This document shows, one piece after another, positions 26,525-35,574 of a stretch of 64,000 nt of DNA; position 1 is the stretch's first letter, and every line of letters begins with the position of its first letter. A program made the translations under genes and the position numbers. Location of the stretch: the NCBI RefSeq assembly GCF_026013965.1, contig NZ_CP110341.1, forward strand, positions 248,001-312,000, read 5' to 3'. The notes beneath the pieces were generated by a model. It did not search any database. It saw nothing but the letters and a program-made list of their open reading frames with translations, and had not been told where the DNA came from. Origin of the DNA: Brevibacterium sp. JSBI002. Lineage in GTDB: Bacteria > Actinomycetota > Actinomycetes > Actinomycetales > Brevibacteriaceae.

Positions 26525-27829
26525 ATGTCCATCACAGCCCCGACCGAGCAGCGAACCACGTCGACGAAGATGCAGCGGAAGGTGCTCCTGGGCGGCAGCA
26601 TCGGCCAGTTCGTCGAGTTCTACGACTTCACGTTGTACGGTCTATCGGCGGTGATCCTGTCCGAGTACTTCTTTCCCGACGGCGACCGGATCACAGGTCT
26701 GCTCGTCATCTTCGCGACTTTCGGAGTCGCCTTCGTCATGCGGCCCCTCGGCGGCTTGTTCTTCGGTGCTCTCGGTGACAAGGTCGGCCGCCGCAAGACT
26801 CTGACCATCACGATCTTCCTGGTCGGTGTGTGCACGGCACTCATCGGAATCCTGCCTGGCTACGCTCAGATCGGCTGGCTCGCCCCGACCCTGCTCATCC
26901 TCGCCCGCCTCGGGCAGGGATTCTCGGCCGGCGGCGAATCCGTGGGCGGACCGTCCTTCGTCTACGAACACGCTCCCGTGGCCAAACGCGGACTGTGGAT
27001 CAACATCACCTTGGCTGCGACCGCACTCCCGTCGGTCTTCGCCGGAGGCCTCATTCTGCTGCTGTCGACCGTGATGAGCGACGCGTCCTTCGACTCTTGG
27101 GGCTGGCGTGTTCCGTTCCTTCTCGCCCTGCCGCTCTCAGCCGTCGGGCTGTGGATCCGAGCGAAGACCGACGAATCTGAGCTGTTCAAGAAGACCGCCG
27201 CCGAACGCCCCAAGGAATTCAGCCCGATTCGTGACTCGTTCCGCGAGAACTGGGTCGGCATGCTCCAGGTCTTCTTCGTCCTCGGCGTCACCGCGCTCGG
27301 CTTCTACATGCTCTCGGCGTACTTCGTCACCTACATCCAGACCACCGGCGACCTCAGCCGGGAGCAGTCCCTACTGACGAACGCGATCGCCATGGCCAGC
27401 TACACGATCTTCCTGCCCATTGCCGGCCACCTCGGTGATCGATTCGGTCGCCGTCCCATGCTCATCGCGGGATCGATTCTGCTCGCAGTCACCTCGGTGC
27501 CGGCATTCGGGCTCGTGACCAGTGGGCACATGGGGCTGGCATTCCTCGGGCAGACGATCTTCGTCCTCGCGCTGTGCTGCTACGGCGGCGGCTGCTACAC
27601 CTTCTTCTGTGAACGCTTCTCGACGAAGACGCGCTTCACCTCGGCCGCCATCAGCTACAACATCTCCTACGCAGCACTCGGCGGCACTGCGCCGTTCGTC
27701 GGCACCTGGCTCGTCGACATCACTGGCGTCAACACCGCGCCCGGCTACTACATGGCGACTGTCGCGGCCGTGTGCCTCGTGCTCATCTTCGTCACCCGAC
27801 TGCCCGAGACCCGCGGACGGCTGGGGTGA
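26525..27829 (+). CDS. MHS-type MFS transporter (metabolite:H+ symporter)
   Basis: ATG 26525 (MSITAPTEQR) with an AAGGAG site gives 434 residues. The GQFVEFYDFTLYGLSAV start and the loop GALGDKVGRRKTL between helices 2 and 3 are MHS-family hallmarks; a second GHLGDRFGRRPML is at the centre. Twelve helices fit. MHS members import organic acids, shikimate, proline-betaine and similar substrates. As first gene before an M20 amidohydrolase and amidases, it probably imports their amide or ureido substrate. Confidence 0.88.
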   Translation: MSITAPTEQRTTSTKMQRKVLLGGSIGQFVEFYDFTLYGLSAVILSEYFFPDGDRITGLLVIFATFGVAFVMRPLGGLFFGALGDKVGRRKTLTITIFLVGVCTALIGILPGYAQIGWLAPTLLILARLGQGFSAGGESVGGPSFVYEHAPVAKRGLWINITLAATALPSVFAGGLILLLSTVMSDASFDSWGWRVPFLLALPLSAVGLWIRAKTDESELFKKTAAERPKEFSPIRDSFRENWVGMLQVFFVLGVTALGFYMLSAYFVTYIQTTGDLSREQSLLTNAIAMASYTIFLPIAGHLGDRFGRRPMLIAGSILLAVTSVPAFGLVTSGHMGLAFLGQTIFVLALCCYGGGCYTFFCERFSTKTRFTSAAISYNISYAALGGTAPFVGTWLVDITGVNTAPGYYMATVAAVCLVLIFVTRLPETRGRLG

Positions 27830-28019
27830 GCACGGGTGAGCCTGCATCGACATCGAGTTTCGTCCACTTTCACATCACATTCTGTACAGATCATCGGGAT
27901 GAAAAGCGATGAACTGAACGAAAAGCGATGTGCGGGCCCGCCCGTGCCCTCAACCGCCCTCAACCGCGCCCCAGACCTTTGCAAACCACATCCCACCCTC
28001 ATGAGAGAAGCGATCAGCA

Positions 28020-29327
28020 ATGAACCAACAGGCACGCCCAACCTCCGACGCGGCCTTCCTCACCGATTTCCACTTCGTCGCCACCATCGGCGCGACCGTC
28101 AACAACGGCGTCGACCGGCAGGCGCTGACGCAGGAGGACAAGCAGACGCGTGACTGGATGCGCGGCTGGGCGACGGACAAGGGCTTCGACGTGCGTGTGG
28201 ATGCGATCGGCAACATGTTCGCGTGCCTCGAGTTCGTTCCCGATGCCCCGTACGTCCTCATCGGCTCGCACCTCGATTCGCAGCCGCTCGGTGGTCGCTT
28301 CGACGGCGCCTACGGAGTCATCGCCGCGCTCTTCGCAGCCCTGCGGGTCAAAGAGGAACTCGCCGAATCCGGCCTGAAACCGAGCTACAACCTCGCCGTC
28401 GTCAACTGGTTCAACGAGGAAGGTGGCCGTTTCGCCCCATCGATCATGGGCAGTTCCGTCTACGCCGGACTCTTCGACCTCGACGAGATGCTCGCCGTCG
28501 CCGACCTCGAAGGCACGACCGTCGCCGAAGCGCTGGCCGCCATCGGCTATGCAGGCACCGACACACCGCCCGAGGCGATCACCTACGCCGAGATCCACAT
28601 CGAGCAGGGCCGCATCCTCGAACGCGAAGCTACGGACATCGGCGTTGTCGAATCCAGCTGGTATACGCAGAAGCTCGACATCGACGTCCTCGGCGAACAG
28701 TCCCACACCGGTGCGACCGCCATGGCCGATCGCCACGATGCGCTGGTCGCCGCGGCCAAAGTCGTCCTCGCCGTCGCCGAGGTGGTCGACGAATTCGAAG
28801 AGGAAGCCCTCGTGTCCTCGGTCGGCCAGCACATCGTCGAACCGAATTCGCCGATCGTCGTTCCCCGCCGCGTCCACATGGTCGCCGACCTCCGCTCCTC
28901 CGATCCGGCCATCGTTCAGGCTGCCCGCGACTCGCTGAGGACGCAGATCGCCGAGATCGCCCGCGCCCACGACATCACCATCAACGTCGAGGATTTCGAC
29001 ATCCGCGACAAGCGCCACTTCCCGACCGAGGGCGTCGAACTCGCCGAGAAAGCCATTGCCAACGAAGGTCTGAGCATCCGCCGGCTGGAGACGATGGCCG
29101 GTCACGATTCCGTGGCGATGAATCACCGCGTGCCCGCCGTGATGATGTTCGTGCCCAGCGTCGACGGCGTCTCCCACTGCGAACGCGAATTCACCACCGA
29201 CGACGACATGCTCCGCGGCGTCCGCGTCCTCACCTCGGTGGCCGGCGAGCTCGTCCGCGGTGAGCTCGCCGATGTCCGTGACGGTGCCGTCTGGGTCGGT
29301 TCCTCCGTCGCCGAGGTGCGCGCATGA
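28020..29327 (+). CDS. M20-family Zn-dependent amidase/carbamoylase
   Basis: The 435-residue enzyme belongs to the hydantoinase/carbamoylase branch of M20 peptidases. Metal-site motifs are GSHLDSQPLGGRFDGAYG near 83-100, FNEEGGRF near 140, HIEQGRIL near 197 and GVSHCEREF near 390; the dimerisation insert lies between about 210 and 330. These enzymes remove carbamoyl or acyl groups from N-carbamoyl amino acids, beta-ureidopropionate or allantoate; the exact substrate is open. Its stop overlaps the start of the next amidase (ATGA), so the two are translated together. Confidence 0.88.
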   Translation: MNQQARPTSDAAFLTDFHFVATIGATVNNGVDRQALTQEDKQTRDWMRGWATDKGFDVRVDAIGNMFACLEFVPDAPYVLIGSHLDSQPLGGRFDGAYGVIAALFAALRVKEELAESGLKPSYNLAVVNWFNEEGGRFAPSIMGSSVYAGLFDLDEMLAVADLEGTTVAEALAAIGYAGTDTPPEAITYAEIHIEQGRILEREATDIGVVESSWYTQKLDIDVLGEQSHTGATAMADRHDALVAAAKVVLAVAEVVDEFEEEALVSSVGQHIVEPNSPIVVPRRVHMVADLRSSDPAIVQAARDSLRTQIAEIARAHDITINVEDFDIRDKRHFPTEGVELAEKAIANEGLSIRRLETMAGHDSVAMNHRVPAVMMFVPSVDGVSHCEREFTTDDDMLRGVRVLTSVAGELVRGELADVRDGAVWVGSSVAEVRA

Positions 29328-30871
29328 GCCCTGCCACCCCGCACCCCAGCACAACGACCGCCACCACCGAACCCTGGACCCTGTCCGCCAGCGAGGCGCT
29401 CGCCGCCTTCCGGTCCAAGGACCTGTCCCCGGTCGATTACCTCAAGTCGTTCATCGGCCGCATCACGACCGAAGATGAGCGCATCAACGCGGTCACGGAG
29501 GTCGTCGAGGAGGCGGTCACCTCGGCGCGGGAGGCCGAGGATTTCTACGCGAACGCCACCGACGATGCCGTCGCCGAGGCGGCCGCCGCCCGCCCGCTGC
29601 TCGGACTTCCCGTGATCGCCAAGGAGAAGCACGCGCTCGCCGGCCGCGGCCTCACCCAAGGGCTGCTCCACGAACGCGACACCGTCGCCGACCATGACGC
29701 CGCGATCATCGCCCGCATCCGCGCCGCCGGCGGATTCGTCCACGCCCGGGTGACCTCTCCGGAGTTCAGCTGCGCGACGATCACGCACTCCCCGATGTGG
29801 GGCGTGACCCGCAACCCGTGGAACCCCGACCTCTCGCCGGGCGGATCCTCCGGCGGATCCGGTGCTGCGCTGGCCGCCGGTTTCGCACCCTTGGCCACGG
29901 CCTCGGACATCGCCGGATCCACGAGGCTGCCCGCCGCCTTCACCGGCACCGTCGGGTACAAGGCGCCCTACGGGCGGATCCCCGGAGCTCAGCCTCTGGC
30001 CGCGGACTGGTACCGCGGGGACGGGCCGATGGCCCGCACCGTCGCCGATGCCGCCCTGCTCGCGAAGGTCATGGTCGGCGTCGATCCGAGCGATCACGCG
30101 ACCACCACCTCGCCCGGATTCCTCGACGATTTCAACCCCGCCGAGGCGACCGACCGACTCCGCGGACGCAGGGTTGCGCTGTGCGTGAGGTTGGGGGACT
30201 TCCCCGTCGGGAAGGACATCGAGGCGAATACCCGCACGGTCGCCTCGGCGCTGGAATCGGCCGGAGCACACGTCGAGGAGATCGAACTGCCGTGGACGGC
30301 CGAGCGAATCTTCGAGACCGCGTTCACCCACTTCGGGCACCTGTTGGCACCCGCCATGCGGAAGGCCACACGCGGCCACCAGGACACCTTGGCCCAGTAC
30401 ACGGTACGGTTTATGGCCGACGCCGAGACGGTCGCCGCTCGCCGTTCCTTCTTCGCGGGACTCGAAATGGAATCCCAAATTCAGGCCGAGCTGGCGTCGG
30501 CGATGGACGGTTTCGATGTGCTCTTGGCGCCCACCTCGGCGGTGGCGGGATTGGAGGCCGACGCCAGCTACCTCGATGGGATCACGATCGGCGTCGACGG
30601 CGTCGGACGTGAAGATGCCAGGTCAGGTGGTGAGAGCGGGAATGACGGCGGGGACGGCGTGCGCCTCGACCACTATTGGCAGGCGCACATGACGATGCCG
30701 TTCAACATCTGCAACCGGGTGCCGATAGTCAACGTTCCCTCCGGAATGGCCGACTGCGGCATCCCCACCGGCGTCCAGGTCATCGCTCGCCCGTACGATG
30801 ACACCCGCGCCTTCGACATCGCCGCGGCGATCGAAGCGATGCGTCCGTGGTCCGGTCTCGCGCCACAGTGA
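29324..30871 (+). CDS. Amidase signature family hydrolase
   Basis: The 515-residue protein has the amidase Ser-Ser-Lys triad region: lysine in GLPVIAKEKHALAG (near 105), the Gly/Ser loop SPGGSSGGSGAALAAG (near 175), and the nucleophile loop SDIAGSTRLPAAF (near 200). A Gly/Asp-rich insert (ARSGGESGNDGGDG) near 430 is unusual. Members hydrolyse amides to acid plus ammonia. Overlap with the M20 gene and the flanking transporters indicate sequential steps on one imported compound, releasing nitrogen; the compound is unknown. Confidence 0.88.
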   Translation: MSPATPHPSTTTATTEPWTLSASEALAAFRSKDLSPVDYLKSFIGRITTEDERINAVTEVVEEAVTSAREAEDFYANATDDAVAEAAAARPLLGLPVIAKEKHALAGRGLTQGLLHERDTVADHDAAIIARIRAAGGFVHARVTSPEFSCATITHSPMWGVTRNPWNPDLSPGGSSGGSGAALAAGFAPLATASDIAGSTRLPAAFTGTVGYKAPYGRIPGAQPLAADWYRGDGPMARTVADAALLAKVMVGVDPSDHATTTSPGFLDDFNPAEATDRLRGRRVALCVRLGDFPVGKDIEANTRTVASALESAGAHVEEIELPWTAERIFETAFTHFGHLLAPAMRKATRGHQDTLAQYTVRFMADAETVAARRSFFAGLEMESQIQAELASAMDGFDVLLAPTSAVAGLEADASYLDGITIGVDGVGREDARSGGESGNDGGDGVRLDHYWQAHMTMPFNICNRVPIVNVPSGMADCGIPTGVQVIARPYDDTRAFDIAAAIEAMRPWSGLAPQ

Positions 30872-30914
30872 GAACCCGACTTCGGAACCCCTGAAACAGC
30901 AAGAAGGACCCACA

Positions 30915-32249
30915 ATGACGTCTGATCCACAATCGGTTCGCCCCGACGACCCCGTCGGAACCACCACACATTCAGCCGATCCGAGCAGCACCAACCCGGG
31001 CAAGGTCGCCTTCGCGAGCTTCATCGGGACAACCGTCGAATGGTACGACTACTTCCTCTTCGGCACCGCTGCAGTGCTCGTGCTCAACGAGCAGTTCTTC
31101 CCCTCTCTCGACCCCGTCGCTGGCCAGCTGGCCTCACTGTCGACCTTCGCAGTCGCCTTCGTCGCTCGCCCTCTGGGCGGCGTGATCTTCGGCCACTTCG
31201 GCGACCGGCTCAGCCGCAAATCGATGCTCGTGCTGTCCCTGCTCATGATGGGTATAGCAACCTTCCTCATCGGCCTTCTGCCCGGCTATGACACGATCGG
31301 CGTGGCTGCTCCAGTCCTCCTCGTGCTGCTGCGCGTGGTCCAAGGCTTCGGCGTCGGCGGTGAATGGGGCGGGGCTGTGCTGATGGCGGTCGAACACGCT
31401 CCACCGCACAAGAAAGCGTTCTACGGTGCGTGGCCACAGGCCGGAGTGCCTGCCGGCTCCGTGCTCTCGAGCCTCGTGTTCTTCCTCGTCCAGCTCATGC
31501 CCGACGAGAAGTTCATGTCGTGGGGCTGGCGGATCCCCTTCCTCATCTCCGCCGTCCTTGTCCTCATCGGACTGTTCATCCGCCTGCGCCTGACTGAATC
31601 CCCGGAACTCAATGAGGTCAAGGAAGAGAAGAAGGTCGCGAGCCTGCCCTTCTTCGAACTGTTCAAGACCTCGAAGAAGTCCCTGCTCATCGGCATCTTC
31701 TGCCTCGTCGGCTCGAACACCCTGTTCTATATCGCCAGCGTCTACCTCCTCTCCTATGCTCCAGAGGCGACTGCACTGACTCGCGGTGAGGTGCTGCTGG
31801 CCATCGCGATCGGTGCCTCCTTCGACGTCATTGCCATCCCGCTCGTGGCGATCTTCGCCGACCGTCATGGGAAACGCACGATGATGCTCGTCGGCAGCCT
31901 AGTCACGGCTGTCGCTGCGCTGCCGATCTTCTGGGCGATGAACACCGGAACCTTCCTCGGCGCAGTGTTGGCGATGATCATCGCCTTCCCGATTGCACAT
32001 TCGATCGTCTACGCGACCTCCTCGGGCTTCATCTCCGGGCTCTTCGACCCTGAAGTCCGCTACACCGGTGCTTCGATCTCCTATCAGGTGGGCGGTCTGA
32101 TCTCTTCCGCCCCAGCTCCGATGATTTCCGTTCTCCTCTTCACGACATTCGACTCGTGGGTGCCCGTCGCGCTCTATCTCGCTGCGGCTAACCTGTTGGC
32201 AGGGATCTTCGTCCTCTTCGATACGAGGAACAAGGCGCTGAGCCAGTGA
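30915..32249 (+). CDS. MHS-type MFS transporter (second of the array)
   Basis: ATG 30915 (MTSDPQSVRPDDPV) with AAGAAGGACC upstream gives 444 residues. FIGTTVEWYDYFLFGTAAV and the loop FGHFGDRLSRKSML are MHS motifs. Twelve helices are visible; the N-terminal 30 residues are hydrophilic. It resembles the transporter at 26525 only at family level, so the array probably handles two related compounds or import and export. The last bases overlap or abut the following amidase gene. Confidence 0.88.
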   Translation: MTSDPQSVRPDDPVGTTTHSADPSSTNPGKVAFASFIGTTVEWYDYFLFGTAAVLVLNEQFFPSLDPVAGQLASLSTFAVAFVARPLGGVIFGHFGDRLSRKSMLVLSLLMMGIATFLIGLLPGYDTIGVAAPVLLVLLRVVQGFGVGGEWGGAVLMAVEHAPPHKKAFYGAWPQAGVPAGSVLSSLVFFLVQLMPDEKFMSWGWRIPFLISAVLVLIGLFIRLRLTESPELNEVKEEKKVASLPFFELFKTSKKSLLIGIFCLVGSNTLFYIASVYLLSYAPEATALTRGEVLLAIAIGASFDVIAIPLVAIFADRHGKRTMMLVGSLVTAVAALPIFWAMNTGTFLGAVLAMIIAFPIAHSIVYATSSGFISGLFDPEVRYTGASISYQVGGLISSAPAPMISVLLFTTFDSWVPVALYLAAANLLAGIFVLFDTRNKALSQ

Positions 32250-32266
32250 GCAGGAGCAGACACACG

Positions 32267-33601
32267 ATGGACGGGCAATCGCAGCCGACGACGGGACAGG
32301 CGCATCGGATGGACGAGCACACCCTTGCCGAGGTGGCGCGTGCCGGAACGCAGTTCAACGCGGTCACAGCGATGACCGATGAGCGCGCGAATGCCCTTAC
32401 CGCCGAGTCGATGAAGCGCGCGGATTCCGGGCAGCCGCCTCGGCGACTGGAGGGGATTCCCTTCGCCATCAAGGACGTCATCGACGTCGCCGGATACCCG
32501 ACGACGATGGGATCGAAAGCGTCCCTCGCCGAGGCGGCAGCCACCTCGGCGCCGACCGTGACCGTGCTGGAAGAGGCCGGGGCGATCCCGGTGGCGAAGA
32601 CGAACTGCCAGGAGTACTCCTATGGAATCCTCGGCGACGAATCCGCCTTCGGCCGCGTGATCAACCCCGTCGATCCCGCACTGTGCACCGCCGGATCGAG
32701 CTCCGGATCGGCCGCGCTCGTCGCCGCCAACGCGGTGCCTTTGGCCTTGGGCACGGACACGGCCGGGTCCGTGCGCGTGCCCGCGGCCTGCCAGGGTGTG
32801 TTCGGGTTCAAACCGACCTTCGGCGTCGTGCCCGTCGACGGAGTCTTCCCGCTGTCGCCTGCCTTCGACACCGTCGGCCTGTTCGCCTCGGACCTCGGCG
32901 TGCTGACCACGGCCTTCGATGTGATCGCGGGCGACGAGTCCGGCGAGGTACCTGACCTGAATGCGGCGATCGGCCTCATCGGCAGCGGCGAACGGACGAT
33001 CGATGTCAGCCTCTTCGGCGACGACGATAGCCGGGCGAGAGACCTGCTCATGACGGTCCCGGAGCTCACGATCACCTCGGCGAATGGCCCGACCCTGGGC
33101 GAACTCCTCGACGACCTTGCGCCGATCTACGACTTCATCCGTCTCTATGAGGCTTACGAAGTCCACAAGGACCTCTTCGCCGAGCACGCCGCGGACTACC
33201 AACCGGGCGTGGCCAAGAAGATCGAGGCCGGCCGGGACCTCAGCGAGGCCGAATACCGGAAGCAGTTGGACGCGCTCGCCGAACTGCGGGAGCGGTCGCT
33301 GTCGGTCTTCGGCGCCGCCGATTTCCTGCTCACTCCAGCCCTCGACGGGCCGGTGGTCCGCTGGGATGAAATCGACTCCGGATCGGCGGCGAAGTTCATG
33401 CGCTATTCGATGCCGTTCAACGTGCTCGGCTGGCCGGCGTTGACGATCCCGCTGCCCGGGGCCGGCGTCGGAAACGGAGCTGGCGTCGGAAACGGAAACG
33501 GCGTTGAAACTGGAGCCAGCTCAGGACCGCGGGCGGTGCAGCTGGTCGGTCGCCCGGGTGGTGACCGCGACCTGCTCGCCTTCGCCTCGCGGCTGGGGTG
33601 A
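32267..33601 (+). CDS. Amidase signature family hydrolase (second of the array)
   Basis: Two starts are possible: GTG 32246, overlapping the transporter stop, or ATG 32267 (MDGQSQPTTG), which has AGGAG at better spacing and is used here (444 residues). Catalytic features are the lysine in GIPFAIKDVIDVAGY, the loop CTAGSSSGSAALVAAN, and the nucleophile loop GTDTAGSVRVPAAC. A Gly-Asn-Val repetitive insert lies near residue 405, similar in nature to the insert in the upstream amidase. It is the last gene of the array and is followed by a strong hairpin terminator. Substrate unknown. Confidence 0.87.
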   Translation: MDGQSQPTTGQAHRMDEHTLAEVARAGTQFNAVTAMTDERANALTAESMKRADSGQPPRRLEGIPFAIKDVIDVAGYPTTMGSKASLAEAAATSAPTVTVLEEAGAIPVAKTNCQEYSYGILGDESAFGRVINPVDPALCTAGSSSGSAALVAANAVPLALGTDTAGSVRVPAACQGVFGFKPTFGVVPVDGVFPLSPAFDTVGLFASDLGVLTTAFDVIAGDESGEVPDLNAAIGLIGSGERTIDVSLFGDDDSRARDLLMTVPELTITSANGPTLGELLDDLAPIYDFIRLYEAYEVHKDLFAEHAADYQPGVAKKIEAGRDLSEAEYRKQLDALAELRERSLSVFGAADFLLTPALDGPVVRWDEIDSGSAAKFMRYSMPFNVLGWPALTIPLPGAGVGNGAGVGNGNGVETGASSGPRAVQLVGRPGGDRDLLAFASRLG

Positions 33602-33619
33602 ACGCAATTCAGATACCGC

Positions 33620-33654
33620 CGAGGCGGCCCTCCCATTTCGGGAGGGCCGCCTCG
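33620..33654. terminator. Strong GC hairpin after the amidase array
   Basis: Perfect 15-bp arms CGAGGCGGCCCTCCC and GGGAGGGCCGCCTCG enclose the loop ATTTC, 18 nt after the amidase stop. There is no long T-run, but stem strength and position support a transcription end. Confidence 0.8.
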
Positions 33655-33735
33655 TGTGCATGGGCTTCCCAACGGTGCGGGCCGCCGCGGCGAGGATGGG
33701 CCACGTCGTTCGGATGCGTGATCCGATCAGGGAGG

Positions 33736-33753
33736 GCTGTCTCGGTGAGGGTG
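33736..33753 (-). repeat. CACCCTCACCGAGACAGC motif just after the lipase stop
   Basis: Second copy of the 3'-flanking 18-mer described at 21569-21586, with two base differences, 5 nt past the lipase stop codon. Confidence 0.55.
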
Positions 33754-33758
33754 GGAGG

Positions 33759-35216
33759 TCACAGCCTCCAGCAGCTGTCGAGCGGAGCCTTGCCCGCGAA
33801 GGTGCGACTGGTGAAGGTCTCGATGCGGGGCAGGGCTGCGACGTAGCCGCCTAAGTGAGTGGGCCCGAGATTGTCTTCGAAGGCCACCTTGTGACCGGCT
33901 CGGCACCAGGTCGACGCGAGCTCCTTGCCCTGATCGAACGAGATGACGTCGTCGAGGCGGCTGTGGTTGACCAGCAGCGGAATATCAGGCACTTCGGCCT
34001 TACCCAACCGCTGCCGGTCAACGATGTCCGTGAAGTGCTCGTCGATGACCTCAGGGAACGACTCGCCGTTCTTCGTCAGCGACTTCCCATCCGTGAAGGC
34101 AGTCGAGAGCAGGGCTTGGACGGTGCACTTGTCCGCTGTTTCGGCGACCACCTTCTGCCCCTTCTCGTTGAGGAATTCTGACAGATCGATGTCAGCCTGA
34201 TCGGCGAACCCGACGACGCCGTAGAGTGCGAATGCCGTATAGACGCTCGAGAGACCGGAGACGGTCTTGTACAGGTCGGTCGGCACGGCACCGGCCGAGG
34301 TGGAGACGACGTTGAGCTCGGGAGCCCATTCCTTCTGTAGCTCCAGAGCTGCCGTCGTGGCGTGGCCGCCCTGTGAGTATCCGCGCAGCTGGAGCTGGGT
34401 GTCCGCGTCGATCTCGCTGCCGTCGAGCTGCTGAACGGCGCGTGCCGCGTCGAGGACGGAGCGCCCCTCTTCGACACGGTTGACGTAGTGGTGGGTGCCT
34501 TCGGTGCCGAGGCCCATGTAGTCGACGACGACAACCGGATGCTTTGCGGCGAGGGCCGATGCGACGGAGATGCCTTCGTATTCGGTGCCCATGCCCATCT
34601 GGCGGCTCGGAGCGCACTTGTCGGCGATGCCCTGGGTGCCCGGCGCGATGACGACGGCATCCTCAGCGTGGCCGCTCGCGCCGTTCGGGGTGAGCAGAGT
34701 GGCGGTCGCGGCTCGGGCCTGTCCCTTCTCATCGGTGGTCTTGTACATGAAGACCGTCGACTTCGCGTCATGCTTGATGAGCTTCACCGGATCGAGGTAG
34801 AACTCGGATTCGGCCTGCTTGACCACTGCGCCGTCCTCGCTCGGCAGTGAGTCCGGGGTCTGATAGAAGTTCCCGGGGACCCCCGATGCCGGAAGCTCCT
34901 CCTGCGCGGCGGCGTATTCGACATCGGCCGTGGTGATCTCATCGGACTCTTCGACGGCCTTCTGCGCCTGTTCGACGCTGACGCCTTCGGGGACGGAGCC
35001 GCGGTCGAGTGTGCTCGGACCCTCTGCCGCACGGTCGTCGAGGAACTGTTCGGCTTCGGCATCGGTCTGCGGAACGAGTTCGGTGGCCTTGGCCGGCGCG
35101 GTGGTCGTGCACAAAGTGAGTGCGAGGCCGACGACAGCTGCGGCGCTCAGGGCCTGCAGGCGACGACGGGAACCGTGTGAGGAGGTGGTCGGCAGTGCTG
35201 TGGTTGGCGTGCTCAT
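33759..35216 (-). CDS. Secreted lipase (LIP family)
   Basis: The 485-residue protein has an N-terminal signal peptide: twin arginines in SHGSRRRLQAL, a hydrophobic stretch, then PAKATE, with cleavage near residue 45. The alpha/beta-hydrolase core shows VVVVDYMGLG, the nucleophile elbow GYSQGGHA near residue 280, the acid region LLVNHSRLDDVISFDQG, and a late PTHLGGY histidine. This matches actinobacterial secretory lipases (PF03583). Substrates are probably triacylglycerols or other fatty esters outside the cell. The RRRLQALSAA signal could be Tat-like, but the motif is imperfect. A lipase maturation factor homologue lies at 60930, far from here. Confidence 0.88.
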   Translation of the reverse strand: MSTPTTALPTTSSHGSRRRLQALSAAAVVGLALTLCTTTAPAKATELVPQTDAEAEQFLDDRAAEGPSTLDRGSVPEGVSVEQAQKAVEESDEITTADVEYAAAQEELPASGVPGNFYQTPDSLPSEDGAVVKQAESEFYLDPVKLIKHDAKSTVFMYKTTDEKGQARAATATLLTPNGASGHAEDAVVIAPGTQGIADKCAPSRQMGMGTEYEGISVASALAAKHPVVVVDYMGLGTEGTHHYVNRVEEGRSVLDAARAVQQLDGSEIDADTQLQLRGYSQGGHATTAALELQKEWAPELNVVSTSAGAVPTDLYKTVSGLSSVYTAFALYGVVGFADQADIDLSEFLNEKGQKVVAETADKCTVQALLSTAFTDGKSLTKNGESFPEVIDEHFTDIVDRQRLGKAEVPDIPLLVNHSRLDDVISFDQGKELASTWCRAGHKVAFEDNLGPTHLGGYVAALPRIETFTSRTFAGKAPLDSCWRL

Positions 35217-35457
35217 AGGCGTGGTCCTGTTCTGCCATGTCTCTCGGCATTGAGAAGGTGCGGGACAGTGGTGTCGGTGCAGACCGCAGCGGTGTACACC
35301 GTGACGGTGAGAACAGTGTCACGACGGGGTGCAGTCGGCCAGAGTGTTCACCGTTGGACGCCCTGATTCTGACGGGCACCACACACATTACTTGATAGTA
35401 GAACTGAGTGGTAGTTAAGTGGCAGATTGGGTCTGTTGCCTGGTGGAGAGACACGAC

Positions 35458-35504
35458 AACGGCCGCCGGTCGGCAGCGAAGCACGCTGCCGGCCGACGGC
35501 CGTT
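35458..35504. terminator. Long imperfect hairpin downstream of the NCS1 permease gene
   Basis: Arms of 21 nt (starting AACGGCCGCC and ending ACGGCCGTT) pair with two mismatches around loop AAGCA. It lies 70 nt after the permease stop and before the lipase promoter region, consistent with a terminator. Confidence 0.65.
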
Positions 35505-35552
35505 GACTAAACGAAGCCACCTCGCACAGGTCAGCTGCCAGGGAAGGGCGGT

Positions 35553-35570
35553 GCCGCCTCGGTGAGGGTG
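35553..35570 (-). repeat. CACCCTCACCGAGGCGGC motif just after the permease stop
   Basis: Third copy of the 3'-flanking 18-mer, identical to the one after lgt and lying 4 nt past the permease stop codon. Confidence 0.6.
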
Positions 35571-35574
35571 GGGC

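Larger units (their letters stand above)
35217..35574. other. Intergenic region between permease and lipase genes
   Basis: These 358 bp hold no gene. They contain the hairpin at 35458-35504 and the 18-mer at 35553-35570. A stretch of TTACTTGATAGTAGAACTGA near 35390 is AT-rich and could be part of the lipase promoter. Confidence 0.4.
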
